Below are positions 23,336 through 30,440 of a DNA stretch of 37,959 nt, piece after piece. A program made the translations under genes and the position numbers. Numbering within the stretch: position 1 is the first letter of the stretch; each line of letters opens with the position of its first letter. The stretch lies in the IMG/VR virus record IMGVR_UViG_3300021962_007582, positions 1 through 37,959 of that record; one strand, written 5' to 3'. Origin of the DNA: a virus. A model generated the notes under the pieces. The model made no database searches. It had not been told where the DNA came from and saw only the letters and a program-made list of their open reading frames with translations.

Positions 23336-25198
23336 ATGGAGGTAAGTAGTAGTATTCTTTCGGATTTAACAGTATACATGAAGTATGCGAAATTTAACCC
23401 TGAAAAAGAGAGGAGAGAAAGCTGGGAGGAACTAGTGGATAGGAATAAAGATATGCACTTAAAGAAATTTCCGCAGTTGACTCAAGAGATTGAAGAAGCT
23501 TACAAGTATGTATACGAGAAGAAAGCACTTCCTTCTATGAGATCTATGCAATTTGCTGGAAAACCTATTGAGATTAGTCCTAACCGTATTTACAACTGTG
23601 CTTACCTTCCAATCGACGACTGGAGAGCTTTCGGAGAAGTAATGTTTTTGCTTCTAGGCGGAACAGGAGTAGGATATTCTGTGCAGAAACATCACGTAGA
23701 TAAATTGCCGGAGATAAGAAAACCGGATTCTAAGAAGCATAGACGTTTTCTAATTGGAGATAGTATTGAAGGATGGGCCGATGCAGTAAAAGTACTGGTT
23801 AAAGCCTATTTCGAAGGAGGATCTACCCCTGTATTTGATTTTTCTGATATCCGACCAAAGGGTGCTGCGTTAATAACCTCAGGAGGAAAAGCTCCAGGTC
23901 CGCAACCTCTTAAAGAGTGCTTGCTTAAAGTACAAGGTATTTTAGATAGTAAAGAAACTGACGATAGACTAACTTCGATTGAAGTGCATGACATGGTATG
24001 TCATATTGCTGATGCTGTCCTTGCTGGAGGCATACGTAGAGCAGCTCTTATTAGTCTATTTAGTGCTGACGATGAAAATATGATTGCTGCTAAATCTGGT
24101 CATTGGTGGGAGCTCCATCCTCAACGAGGCCGTGCTAATAATTCAGCAGTACTCCTAAGGAATAAAGTAACAGAAGAGTTCTTCTACGACCTTTGGGAGA
24201 AAATTAAAGCTAGTGGAGCTGGTGAACCCGGTATTTATTTTAACAACGACAAGGATTGGGGTACTAACCCGTGCTGTGAAATTGCACTACGTCCTTTTCA
24301 ATTCTGTAACCTATGTGAAGTCAATGTAAGCGATGTTGTCGATCAAGAAGACTTAGATGCAAGAGTTAAGGCCGCTACGTTTATCGGCACTCTACAAGCT
24401 TCTTACACTAGCTTTCATTACCTAAGGCCGGTATGGCAGCGTACTACCGAAAAAGATGCTCTAATCGGAGTAGGTATGACTGGAATCGGATCAGGTGCTG
24501 CACAGAAGTTAGATCTTAAACAAGCAGCAGAAGTAGTAAAACAGGAGAATGAAAGAGTAGCTAAGTTACTCGGTATTAATTCTGCTGCTAGATGTACTAC
24601 TATCAAGCCTTCTGGTACCTCCTCTCTTACATTAGGTACTTCAAGCGGTATTCACGCTTGGCATAATGATTATTATATTCGAAGAGTGAGAGTAGGTAAA
24701 AACGAAGCAATTTACACCTACCTAGCAATTAATCATCCAGAACTTGTAGAAGACGATTACTTTAGAGCACACGATACTGCTATTATCTCTGTACCGCAGA
24801 AAGCTCCAAAAGATGCAATTTATAGATCAGAGTCTGCACTAGACTTATTAGAGAGAGTTAAGCATTTTTATCAGAATTGGATAAAGCCCGGACATAGGAC
24901 TGGAAGCAATACTCATAATATTTCTGCTACAGTATCTATTAAAGCAGAAGAATGGGAAGAGGTAGGTAAGTGGATGTGGGAGAATAGAAAATTCTATAAC
25001 GGTCTTTCAGTTTTACCTTACGATGGCGGTACCTATATTCAAGCTCCGTTTGAGGATTGTACAGAAGAGGAGTACAACGAAAAAGTAAAGAGTCTCCATA
25101 GTGTAGATCTTTCTCGAGTTGTAGAATTTGCTGACAATACAAACTTAGCAGGAGAGGCGGCTTGTGCTGGTGGAAGCTGTACAGTAGAGTCTTTTTAA
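23336..25198 (+). CDS. nrdJ: Adenosylcobalamin-dependent (class II) ribonucleotide reductase
   Basis: 620 aa. Reduces ribonucleotides to deoxyribonucleotides using B12 radical chemistry, so no small subunit is needed. The key cysteines of monomeric class II reductases (Lactobacillus type) are present: C88 in YNCAYLP and C324 in FQFCNLC form the reducible pair, C313 in NPCCEIAL is the thiyl radical site with E315 two residues on, and C610/C615 in CAGGSC at the C-terminus shuttle electrons. LLLGGTGVGYSVQKH matches the family. No N-terminal ATP cone is seen and the protein is shorter than the Lactobacillus enzyme (about 740 aa). It depends on host or environmental cobalamin. Confidence 0.87.
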   Translation: MEVSSSILSDLTVYMKYAKFNPEKERRESWEELVDRNKDMHLKKFPQLTQEIEEAYKYVYEKKALPSMRSMQFAGKPIEISPNRIYNCAYLPIDDWRAFGEVMFLLLGGTGVGYSVQKHHVDKLPEIRKPDSKKHRRFLIGDSIEGWADAVKVLVKAYFEGGSTPVFDFSDIRPKGAALITSGGKAPGPQPLKECLLKVQGILDSKETDDRLTSIEVHDMVCHIADAVLAGGIRRAALISLFSADDENMIAAKSGHWWELHPQRGRANNSAVLLRNKVTEEFFYDLWEKIKASGAGEPGIYFNNDKDWGTNPCCEIALRPFQFCNLCEVNVSDVVDQEDLDARVKAATFIGTLQASYTSFHYLRPVWQRTTEKDALIGVGMTGIGSGAAQKLDLKQAAEVVKQENERVAKLLGINSAARCTTIKPSGTSSLTLGTSSGIHAWHNDYYIRRVRVGKNEAIYTYLAINHPELVEDDYFRAHDTAIISVPQKAPKDAIYRSESALDLLERVKHFYQNWIKPGHRTGSNTHNISATVSIKAEEWEEVGKWMWENRKFYNGLSVLPYDGGTYIQAPFEDCTEEEYNEKVKSLHSVDLSRVVEFADNTNLAGEAACAGGSCTVESF

Positions 25199-25210
25199 AA
25201 GAGACTCTAC
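25184..25210 (+). other. Hairpin across the RNR stop codon
   Basis: Perfect 9-bp inverted repeat GTAGAGTCT/AGACTCTAC with a 9-nt loop that contains the stop codon of the reductase gene. No T-run follows, so it is not a classical terminator; an mRNA 3'-end or processing element is possible. Confidence 0.55.
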
Positions 25211-25254
25211 ATTATATGCTGTAGTTGGAGTTTATATTTAAAAAGGTATAGAGA

Positions 25255-25458
25255 ATGCAACCACACTATAGAGATGGGTTCATAGAAGGAATTCACTTTG
25301 AGAATGATAAAGGGTTAATTAAATTTACCGCCCTCTTTCATATACAGAGAGGAAAGTGTTGTGGTAACGAATGCCGTCACTGTCCTTTCGAACCAGTACA
25401 TAAAAGAAGTAGTGATCAAGTAGCAGAAAAATTTGCTTATTTAAAAGAAAAATCTTAA
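25255..25458 (+). CDS. Small Cys-rich protein (DUF5522-like)
   Basis: 67 aa. The core QRGKCCGNECRHCPFEP holds four cysteines in CC-x3-C-x2-C arrangement, with LIKFTALFHIQRG before it. This resembles the DUF5522 family, which I recall mainly from Bacteroidota. The cysteines could bind a metal or an Fe-S cluster. Function unknown. It lies between the RNR and queD; a redox role tied to either is speculation. Confidence 0.6.
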   Translation: MQPHYRDGFIEGIHFENDKGLIKFTALFHIQRGKCCGNECRHCPFEPVHKRSSDQVAEKFAYLKEKS

Positions 25459-25501
25459 ATTAAGTTATAAGTATTTTCGTTTTAATTAAAAAGATATTAA
25501 A

Positions 25502-25966
25502 ATGTCTAAGTTTCAATCAACAAAGATTTTCGATGGCTATAGTTGTGTATTCCGTCAATGGAAAGCAGAAGGAACACATTGCCGGTTTCTTCATGGCTAT
25601 GGAGTATCCTTTAGGGTATGGTTCGAAGGTGAACTAGACCAGCGTAATTGGGTTTGGGACTTCGGAGGCATGAAACGTGCTAAAAATACTATTGACGGTA
25701 TGAATCCTAAAGCATGGATGGATTATATGTTTGATCATACTGTTATTATAGCAGACGATGATCCATACCTTTCTTACTTCCGTAACATGGACATAGAAGG
25801 TATAGTACAGTTAAGAGTTATTCCTGCTGTAGGAGCAGAACAATTTGCAAAGTATATTTTCAAAAAAATTAACGATTTCGTTCAAGTAGAAACCGGCGGT
25901 AGAGTGCAAGTCGTAAAAGTTGAATTCATGGAACACAGTAAAAATACCGCCATATATGCAGAATAA
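25502..25966 (+). CDS. queD: 6-carboxy-tetrahydropterin synthase, divergent QueD
   Basis: 154 aa. Second step of 7-deazaguanine synthesis: dihydroneopterin triphosphate to 6-carboxytetrahydropterin. The pattern SCVFRQWKAEGTHCRFLHGY, then NWVWDFGGMK, then MFDHTVIIADDDP and a GAEQFAKYIF helix is a QueD/PTPS fold with the catalytic Cys (THC) and FDH His. Compared with E. coli QueD, the LHGH zinc motif reads LHGY and the early His of FDAAH is absent, so the metal site is altered; I recall the FRQW/HC/LHGY version as a recurring divergent QueD subfamily. It starts the queuosine-precursor gene set of this phage. Confidence 0.85.
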   Translation: MSKFQSTKIFDGYSCVFRQWKAEGTHCRFLHGYGVSFRVWFEGELDQRNWVWDFGGMKRAKNTIDGMNPKAWMDYMFDHTVIIADDDPYLSYFRNMDIEGIVQLRVIPAVGAEQFAKYIFKKINDFVQVETGGRVQVVKVEFMEHSKNTAIYAE

Positions 25967-26234
25967 AAAGACTACTAAGAAAGCTGTTAGGAAAAAACTT
26001 ATCGAAGAAGCAGAACAGATGCCACCTCCCTACACAGAAGGTCATTGGGAGGATGCAATGCTAGAAAATGATAGTTACTACGATATCGATATACTCGAAA
26101 ATCACAATGCTCCTATCCGAGAAGAAATTAGATACTGGGAGGAAGAGTATAAGCCTTCTAGTAATATGGGAAAATGGTGGGCTAGCATTCAAATAGAGAG
26201 ACTAAAGAAAAAATTAAAGCATTATAAAAAATAG
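25956..26234 (+). CDS. Small charged hypothetical protein
   Basis: 92 aa from the ATG at 25956, which overlaps the queD stop by 11 nt. A longer reading from 25920 lies wholly inside queD at its start and is less likely. Lys-rich N-terminus (NKKTTKKAVRKKLIEEAEQ), middle with PPPYTEGHWEDAMLEND, and a C-terminal helix IQIERLKKKLKHYKK. No family recognised; probably co-translated with queD. Confidence 0.55.
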   Translation: MQNKKTTKKAVRKKLIEEAEQMPPPYTEGHWEDAMLENDSYYDIDILENHNAPIREEIRYWEEEYKPSSNMGKWWASIQIERLKKKLKHYKK

Positions 26235-26237
26235 TTT

Positions 26238-26369
26238 ATGCACGAGATACTACATACTCTTGAGCACGCTCTCGGCGTCTGCGGAGACTCTCACCCTACT
26301 TTATTAGCTTTTTTGTTGGAATATCCACAAGTAAGTCATATTTTCAATTACATAAAAACATGGAGGTAA
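26238..26369 (+). CDS. 43-aa small protein
   Basis: Translation begins MHEILHTLEHALGVCGDSHP and ends FNYIKTWR. The ORF fits the gap between its neighbours, starting 3 nt after one stop. Its final codons TGG AGG TAA include the purine-rich ribosome-binding site of the next gene, so the two are translationally linked. Function unknown; the LEHALGVCGDSHP stretch looks like a real protein rather than noise. Confidence 0.5.
   Translation: MHEILHTLEHALGVCGDSHPTLLAFLLEYPQVSHIFNYIKTWR
26361..26366 (+). promoter_or_regulatory. Unusual strong Shine-Dalgarno site
   Basis: TGGAGG ends 7 nt before ATG 26374. Nearly all other genes here lack a Shine-Dalgarno sequence, so this is an exception. Confidence 0.5.
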
Positions 26370-26373
26370 AACT

Positions 26374-26574
26374 ATGAAGTGTCTTAAAAATTTAAAAACA
26401 GGAAATATCATCCGAGTAGATGATAAACAAGCTCACAGTATGGCAGGCAGAGAATGGCAGTACGCCTCTAAGGTAGAGTGGAAATCTGCTACACGTGTAC
26501 CTACTCCTATTGTAGAAGCGGTAAAAGAGGAACTTACAGTGTCTGAAAAACAATTAAAGCGTAATAAAAAATGA
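26374..26574 (+). CDS. Small hypothetical protein
   Basis: 66 aa. Contains LKNLKTGNIIRVDDKQAHSM, then REWQYASKVEWKSATR, a two-strand plus helix pattern I recall in short phage proteins (KNLKTGxIxRVxDxxAxxL...W.Y..K.EWK). The tail is Lys-rich. It overlaps the queE start by 4 nt (ATGA). A small regulatory or DNA-binding-like role is possible, but no evidence is visible. Confidence 0.55.
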   Translation: MKCLKNLKTGNIIRVDDKQAHSMAGREWQYASKVEWKSATRVPTPIVEAVKEELTVSEKQLKRNKK

Positions 26575-27464
26575 GTAAAATAGATCCAAACAAATTACTA
26601 ATTTCTAGTGACTTCTACTCTGTCCAAGGTGAGGGTATCTCATCAGGAGTGCCCTCTTACTTTGTTCGTTTAGGTATTTGTAACCTAACTTGCGGTATGA
26701 GTAGAGCATTCACCAATCAGTTATTAAAAGACCAAAACTTAGAAGATGGTGAAATATTCGAAGGTGATTTACATAAAGAAGGTAAAGCAACTTGGACTTG
26801 TGACTCTACTTCTCAGTGGTTATGGAGAGGTGAAGATAAAGAGTTCCAATATCTATTAGATAGATTTAAAGAAGAAGGTGTATACGATGATATTAAGGAT
26901 GGTAACATTCATATTATATGGACTGGTGGTGAACCTACAATTAAAGGGCATCAAGAAGCAATTTTTAATTTTCATAAGTACTGGGAAGATGTAGACCCAT
27001 CTATAGTAAGAGAAATAGGTGTAAGTAGCTATGATACTACTACTAAACCTGCATTTTATAATCAATACTATAATTTTAATGAGATAGAAACAAATGGTAC
27101 TGTAGTAATTGAAGATGATTTATTTAGAATACTTGATCAAATTAACTGCTCACCTAAGTTATCCAATTCAGGTATGACTGAAAAACAACGTATTGTACCT
27201 GCTGCTATTAAGCGTATTATGGAACATAAAAATTATCAATTTAAATTCGTAATCAGCAATGAAGAAGATGTATTGGAACTTTTTAGGGACTTTGTCGTAC
27301 CATTTAGCATACCTCTTAAGAATGTAGTTTGTATGCCCGGACTGGATGATGTAGCTAATTTTGAAGAGCGTACTCAATTCTGTTTGGAAATGGCTAAGAA
27401 GTATCGTTTCCGCGGTCTTACAAGATTGCATATTGCTGCTTGGAACAAAACATTAAACGTATAG
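26571..27464 (+). CDS. queE: 7-carboxy-7-deazaguanine synthase, QueE with inserted cluster loop
   Basis: 297 aa. Radical SAM enzyme of the preQ0 route. VQGEGISSGVPSYFVRLGIC is the family start. Normal QueE has a C-x3-C-x2-C cluster motif; here C37 and C41 (ICNLTC) are followed by the third Cys only at C77 (WTCDS), giving C-x3-C-x35-C. The DS after the third Cys and the downstream IIWTGGEPTIKG (SAM-binding GGEP) are conserved, and FNEIETNGT is a substrate-site strand. The inserted ~33-residue loop is Glu/Asp-rich. It should make 7-carboxy-7-deazaguanine from 6-carboxytetrahydropterin. Confidence 0.85.
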   Translation: MSKIDPNKLLISSDFYSVQGEGISSGVPSYFVRLGICNLTCGMSRAFTNQLLKDQNLEDGEIFEGDLHKEGKATWTCDSTSQWLWRGEDKEFQYLLDRFKEEGVYDDIKDGNIHIIWTGGEPTIKGHQEAIFNFHKYWEDVDPSIVREIGVSSYDTTTKPAFYNQYYNFNEIETNGTVVIEDDLFRILDQINCSPKLSNSGMTEKQRIVPAAIKRIMEHKNYQFKFVISNEEDVLELFRDFVVPFSIPLKNVVCMPGLDDVANFEERTQFCLEMAKKYRFRGLTRLHIAAWNKTLNV

Positions 27465-27465
27465 T

Positions 27466-27639
27466 ATGAGAAACTACTTTGATTACTGGTACAAACGGAC
27501 TATTAAAGATGGTTTAAAAGCTATTCGCTTAGTAATAGGTCTAGGATTAGCAGTATCTTTTGGATACTCAGTAAATCTACCCATCGGTATTATGGTATTC
27601 AGTTATGTACTAGTTGATACACTTGTTGATAAAAGTTAA
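27466..27639 (+). CDS. 57-aa small membrane protein
   Basis: Starts 1 nt after the queE stop. Sequence MRNYFDYWYKRTIKDGLKAI is followed by a hydrophobic stretch RLVIGLGLAVSFGYSVNLPI and a second one GIMVFSYVLVDTLVD. Two short transmembrane helices or a hairpin. It has no recognisable family. First of a block of small, mostly membrane genes between queE and queC. Confidence 0.55.
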   Translation: MRNYFDYWYKRTIKDGLKAIRLVIGLGLAVSFGYSVNLPIGIMVFSYVLVDTLVDKS

Positions 27640-27649
27640 AAAGTATAAA

Positions 27650-27823
27650 ATGAAAAAATTTAGTATTAGTGAGTTACTTATATTAGCAATATGCGTTGTG
27701 TGTATCTTTGTTAGTGAGTATATCTATCTATCACACGGTGACGCAACAAAAGCAATCTTTATTGGACTATGGCCTCCTACTATATTAGGATTGTTAAATT
27801 TTATCAACGCTAAAAGAGGGTAA
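27650..27823 (+). CDS. 57-aa small membrane protein
   Basis: Start chosen at ATG 27650 (MKKFSISELLILAICVVCIF); an in-frame ATG at 27614 would overlap the preceding gene and gives a less plausible N-terminus. Two hydrophobic helices: ELLILAICVVCIFVSEYIYL and AIFIGLWPPTILGLLNFI. No family recognised. It follows the previous small membrane gene closely and is followed 1 nt later by another. Confidence 0.5.
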   Translation: MKKFSISELLILAICVVCIFVSEYIYLSHGDATKAIFIGLWPPTILGLLNFINAKRG

Positions 27824-27824
27824 A

Positions 27825-28187
27825 ATGGAAAATTTAGATATAATAGTTCTTAGTACAATCTTATCTACACTTTTTATTGTGTTTGGTATAGCAGTGTATA
27901 GAGAATTCAGTAGAATGGAAAAGGAAAACTACCAGTATAATCCTAATGCAAAACGGTATGGTAGAGATGCTTTATTTTACTTAGCAGCTAGGTTATTTGC
28001 AGATGAGAAAGTTCCAAAAAAAGATAAAGAAGTAATCTATAAAGCAGTAAAAAGAACTATCGCTGATATGGAATCAGACGGTATCTATTTTCCTCAAGAA
28101 GCTAAAGAAGAACTTAGGAGACAAAGAGAAGAATTAAATTGTGAGTATAGCGGATTGCCTTCTGTTAAAGCTTATGAAATGAATTAA
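27825..28187 (+). CDS. Membrane-anchored hypothetical protein
   Basis: 120 aa. One N-terminal transmembrane helix (IIVLSTILSTLFIVFGIAVY, residues about 5-24), then a soluble, Lys/Glu-rich cytoplasmic helix region (KVPKKDKEVIYKAVKRTIAD) and a short tail. No family recognised. Part of the small-gene block between queE and queC. Confidence 0.55.
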   Translation: MENLDIIVLSTILSTLFIVFGIAVYREFSRMEKENYQYNPNAKRYGRDALFYLAARLFADEKVPKKDKEVIYKAVKRTIADMESDGIYFPQEAKEELRRQREELNCEYSGLPSVKAYEMN

Positions 28188-28196
28188 ACATATAAC

Positions 28197-28457
28197 ATGA
28201 GTGATAAACCAAGTTATAGTGAAGTATTCTTAAATAAACTAAAAGAACAATCCTTCACAATTATTCTTCTTGTTGGTATAATGTATTATCAAAATAGTAT
28301 ATTTACTTCTCAAATGAGTGAGTATAAAAAGATGATACAAGAAAAAGAACAACTTATACTAAAACTTACTGAAGAGGAAAGAGAAAGATTACTGGAAAGA
28401 GAAAAGTATCTTATAGAACAGAGGGATGAATTTATCGAAATGCTTAAATATGAGTAA
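28197..28457 (+). CDS. Membrane-anchored coiled-coil protein
   Basis: 86 aa. One transmembrane helix (FTIILLVGIMYYQNSIF, about 20-36) followed by a long charged coiled coil rich in Glu/Lys (EKEQLILKLTEEERERLLER). The shape is that of an inner-membrane spanin, but no lipobox partner is visible next to it, so that role is not supported. Overlaps the next gene by 8 nt. Confidence 0.5.
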   Translation: MSDKPSYSEVFLNKLKEQSFTIILLVGIMYYQNSIFTSQMSEYKKMIQEKEQLILKLTEEERERLLEREKYLIEQRDEFIEMLKYE

Positions 28458-28740
28458 TATGGAAAACAATCGTAGATCATTTTTTAAGGGACTAGCTACT
28501 TTCGCTAGTGGAGTGGTAGCCGCTAAAGCTGCAACTTATATTCCAAAAAAAGAAGAAAAGAAAGAGGCTGTATTCGTACCTAGTACTCTTACAATTTATC
28601 ATGAAGGAAAGGAATTTCATCCCTTAGTAGTAGAGAAAACATCTTTTGATAAAGTACAGTTTGTTCCTACAAATGTAAGCCATTCCTTTGAATTACAGAG
28701 AGTTGAAACAAAACAAACAATCAGAAAAGCAAACATTTAA
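28450..28740 (+). CDS. Predicted Tat-exported protein
   Basis: 96 aa, start at ATG 28450 (or 28459). N-terminus MENNRRSFFKGLATFASGVV carries a twin-arginine motif NRRSFFK followed by a short moderately hydrophobic segment to AAKAATY, the layout of a Tat signal peptide. The mature part is a small beta-rich domain (STLTIYHEGKEFHPLVVEK, FELQRVETKQTI). A phage protein exported folded through the host Tat pathway is unusual. An upstream in-frame ATG at 28426 lies inside the previous gene. Role unknown. Confidence 0.55.
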   Translation: MSNMENNRRSFFKGLATFASGVVAAKAATYIPKKEEKKEAVFVPSTLTIYHEGKEFHPLVVEKTSFDKVQFVPTNVSHSFELQRVETKQTIRKANI

Positions 28741-28743
28741 TTT

Positions 28744-28992
28744 ATGGATGTACCACAACAAGTAGAATACTGTGTATCATGTGGGAGCATAACACCCTAC
28801 ACTATTGATACCCATATTGATTTTAGAGAGGGATATATTAAAGGAGTAGGGCAATTATGTAGAATCTGCTTTCACAGTGCTCCACAAGAAAAAACACATC
28901 TTTCTATTCCTAAAAGTATAATACGTGATACACCTAATAATGCCGAATTAGGAGCAAAAGTAAGACATTTATACCATGAAAACAACAGCTGA
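28744..28992 (+). CDS. Small zinc-ribbon-like protein
   Basis: 82 aa. Two CxxC pairs, CVSCG (about residues 10-14) and LCRIC (about 39-43), spaced like a zinc ribbon, with a beta strand between. Could bind zinc and nucleic acid or protein; function unknown. It starts 3 nt after the Tat-like gene and overlaps the next gene by 17 nt. Confidence 0.5.
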   Translation: MDVPQQVEYCVSCGSITPYTIDTHIDFREGYIKGVGQLCRICFHSAPQEKTHLSIPKSIIRDTPNNAELGAKVRHLYHENNS

Positions 28993-29230
28993 AAGTTTTT
29001 ACGAGGCAATTAAACACATAGGTGCTGGAAGTCTTTATTATTTAGTTCGTAAGAAAGGTTCGAGTACTGAATTTATTTTTGAACCTCTTATGATAGACAC
29101 TACCAACAAAGACTTAACAGTAAAAATACTTCAAAGAGCTATGAACGAACCTAATTTCATAGCTTTCCCTGGAACATCAGAAGCTTATGACTTTATGAGA
29201 GAAACAGTTGCTAATTCAGAACAAAAATAG
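28976..29230 (+). CDS. Hypothetical small protein
   Basis: 84 aa, soluble, alpha/beta: SFYEAIKHIGAGSLYYLVRK, then STEFIFEPLMIDT and EAYDFMRETVANSEQK. No motif recognised. Overlaps the zinc-ribbon-like gene by 17 nt. A promoter-like element lies across its last codons and stop. Confidence 0.5.
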   Translation: MKTTAESFYEAIKHIGAGSLYYLVRKKGSSTEFIFEPLMIDTTNKDLTVKILQRAMNEPNFIAFPGTSEAYDFMRETVANSEQK

Positions 29231-29238
29231 TATCTTTA
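29206..29238 (+). promoter_or_regulatory. Bacteroidota-type promoter ahead of queC operon
   Basis: AGTTG (29206-29210), exactly 20 nt, then TATCTTTA (29231-29238). Only 4 nt before ATG 29243, so that gene would be leaderless or the promoter chiefly serves queC-dpdA-queF-dpdN downstream. Confidence 0.5.
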
Positions 29239-29242
29239 TAGT

Positions 29243-29455
29243 ATGACATTTACAATAAGTTCTGAACACGTTTATATAGCTATTATTCTAATACTAATGG
29301 CTATTCAGGTATGGCAGTGGAGATTAATCTTCAAGTTTCAAAAAGAATGTGATCATATCTGGACTCAACTCGGAACTTTAGCAGCTAGTCTAGCTACACA
29401 GATTATATCTATTCAACAAGAGCTTACTAAAAAAGAAGATAAAAAAGTCGGTTAA
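29243..29455 (+). CDS. Small membrane-anchored protein
   Basis: 70 aa. Transmembrane helix HVYIAIILILMAIQVWQWRL near the N-terminus, then a helical tail CDHIWTQLGTLAASLATQII and a Lys-rich end. No family recognised. The promoter-like -7 box ends 4 nt before this ATG, so the start may be leaderless or lie later. Confidence 0.5.
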   Translation: MTFTISSEHVYIAIILILMAIQVWQWRLIFKFQKECDHIWTQLGTLAASLATQIISIQQELTKKEDKKVG

Positions 29456-29507
29456 AGAGCTAATCGATCAATAAAATAATACGCTCTATACTTTAATTAT
29501 TTTTAAA

Positions 29508-30440
29508 ATGAAAAAACAAGCAGTTTTAAGTCTCAGCGGTGGGATGGATTCTTCGTCTCTTTTGCTGCACTTGTTAGCAAATGGTTATGAAGTTACAGCA
29601 CTTAGTTTTGACTATGGACAAAAACACAGAGTAGAACTCGAACGTGCTACTGAATTAGTCGAGTATATTAATTGGAACCCAGCAAGAGTATTTCACCATG
29701 ATCATGCTCCTGATGGGTTTGAACAAAAATATCCGTTAGTAAAACATCAAATCATTAAGCTAGACGGATTACAGAAACTACTTAATTCAGCCTTAGTTGA
29801 AGGCGGTAAAGATGTCCCTGAAGGACATTACGAGCAGGATAACATGAAAGAAACTGTTGTACCTAACCGTAATAAAATTTTTAGTTCCTTAATTCAAGCA
29901 GTTGCTTTATCCCTAGCTACAAAGCCTATAGGTGATGATTGTACAGTAAGACAAGAGGTAAAGATTGCATTAGGTATTCATGCCGGTGATCATGCAATTT
30001 ACCCTGACTGTAGACAAGAATTTAGGGATGCAGATATGGAAGCATTTAAGATCGGTAATTGGGATGCTACTTTAGTTGATTTTTATACACCTTACTTGGA
30101 TACTGATAAGTTCGGTATTTTACAAGACGGAGAAAAATGCTGTGAAGTGTTGGATTTAGATTTTGACGAAGTATATAAGCGCACAAATACATCTTATAAA
30201 CCAATTTGGATACCTAAAGCTCAAACATTAGATGGAGACGTAGTTCTTTATCAATCGAAAGAAGGATATTGGTTTAGTGATTATAAATCAGCAGCATCAG
30301 TAGAACGTATTGAAGCGTTTCTTAAGCTAGGTCGTCCTGATCCGGTAGATTATGCTGATGAAACTGGTCCTGTAGGTTGGGAAGTAGCAAAGTCTCATGT
30401 AGAGAATGTATTGGCTAGTCATAAAAAAGCAAACGTATGA
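29508..30440 (+). CDS. queC: 7-cyano-7-deazaguanine synthase, QueC, without the usual zinc cysteines
   Basis: 310 aa. ATP-dependent conversion of 7-carboxy-7-deazaguanine to preQ0. N-terminal PP-loop SLSGGMDSSSLLLHLLANGY is the ATP-binding signature and ALSFDYGQKH the substrate-side strand; VVPNRNKIFSSLI and HAGDHAIYPDCRQEF are further QueC blocks. Standard QueC is about 220-230 aa and ends with a zinc site (CY...CGxCxxC). Here the equivalent C-terminal part reads TNTSYKP, and later YKSAASVERIEAF, with no Cys after C212, so the zinc site is gone and ~80 residues are added. It overlaps dpdA by 4 nt (ATGA), so translation is coupled. Confidence 0.88.
   Translation: MKKQAVLSLSGGMDSSSLLLHLLANGYEVTALSFDYGQKHRVELERATELVEYINWNPARVFHHDHAPDGFEQKYPLVKHQIIKLDGLQKLLNSALVEGGKDVPEGHYEQDNMKETVVPNRNKIFSSLIQAVALSLATKPIGDDCTVRQEVKIALGIHAGDHAIYPDCRQEFRDADMEAFKIGNWDATLVDFYTPYLDTDKFGILQDGEKCCEVLDLDFDEVYKRTNTSYKPIWIPKAQTLDGDVVLYQSKEGYWFSDYKSAASVERIEAFLKLGRPDPVDYADETGPVGWEVAKSHVENVLASHKKANV

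Noticed and set aside
27614-27649. Earlier start for the 57-aa membrane protein at 27650
   Set aside because: It lies inside the preceding small gene and adds an unlikely N-terminus; ATG 27650 gives a normal MKKF start.
28197-28740. Overlapping pair read as inner/outer membrane spanins
   Set aside because: The first has a transmembrane helix plus coiled coil, but the second has a Tat-like signal and no lipobox cysteine.
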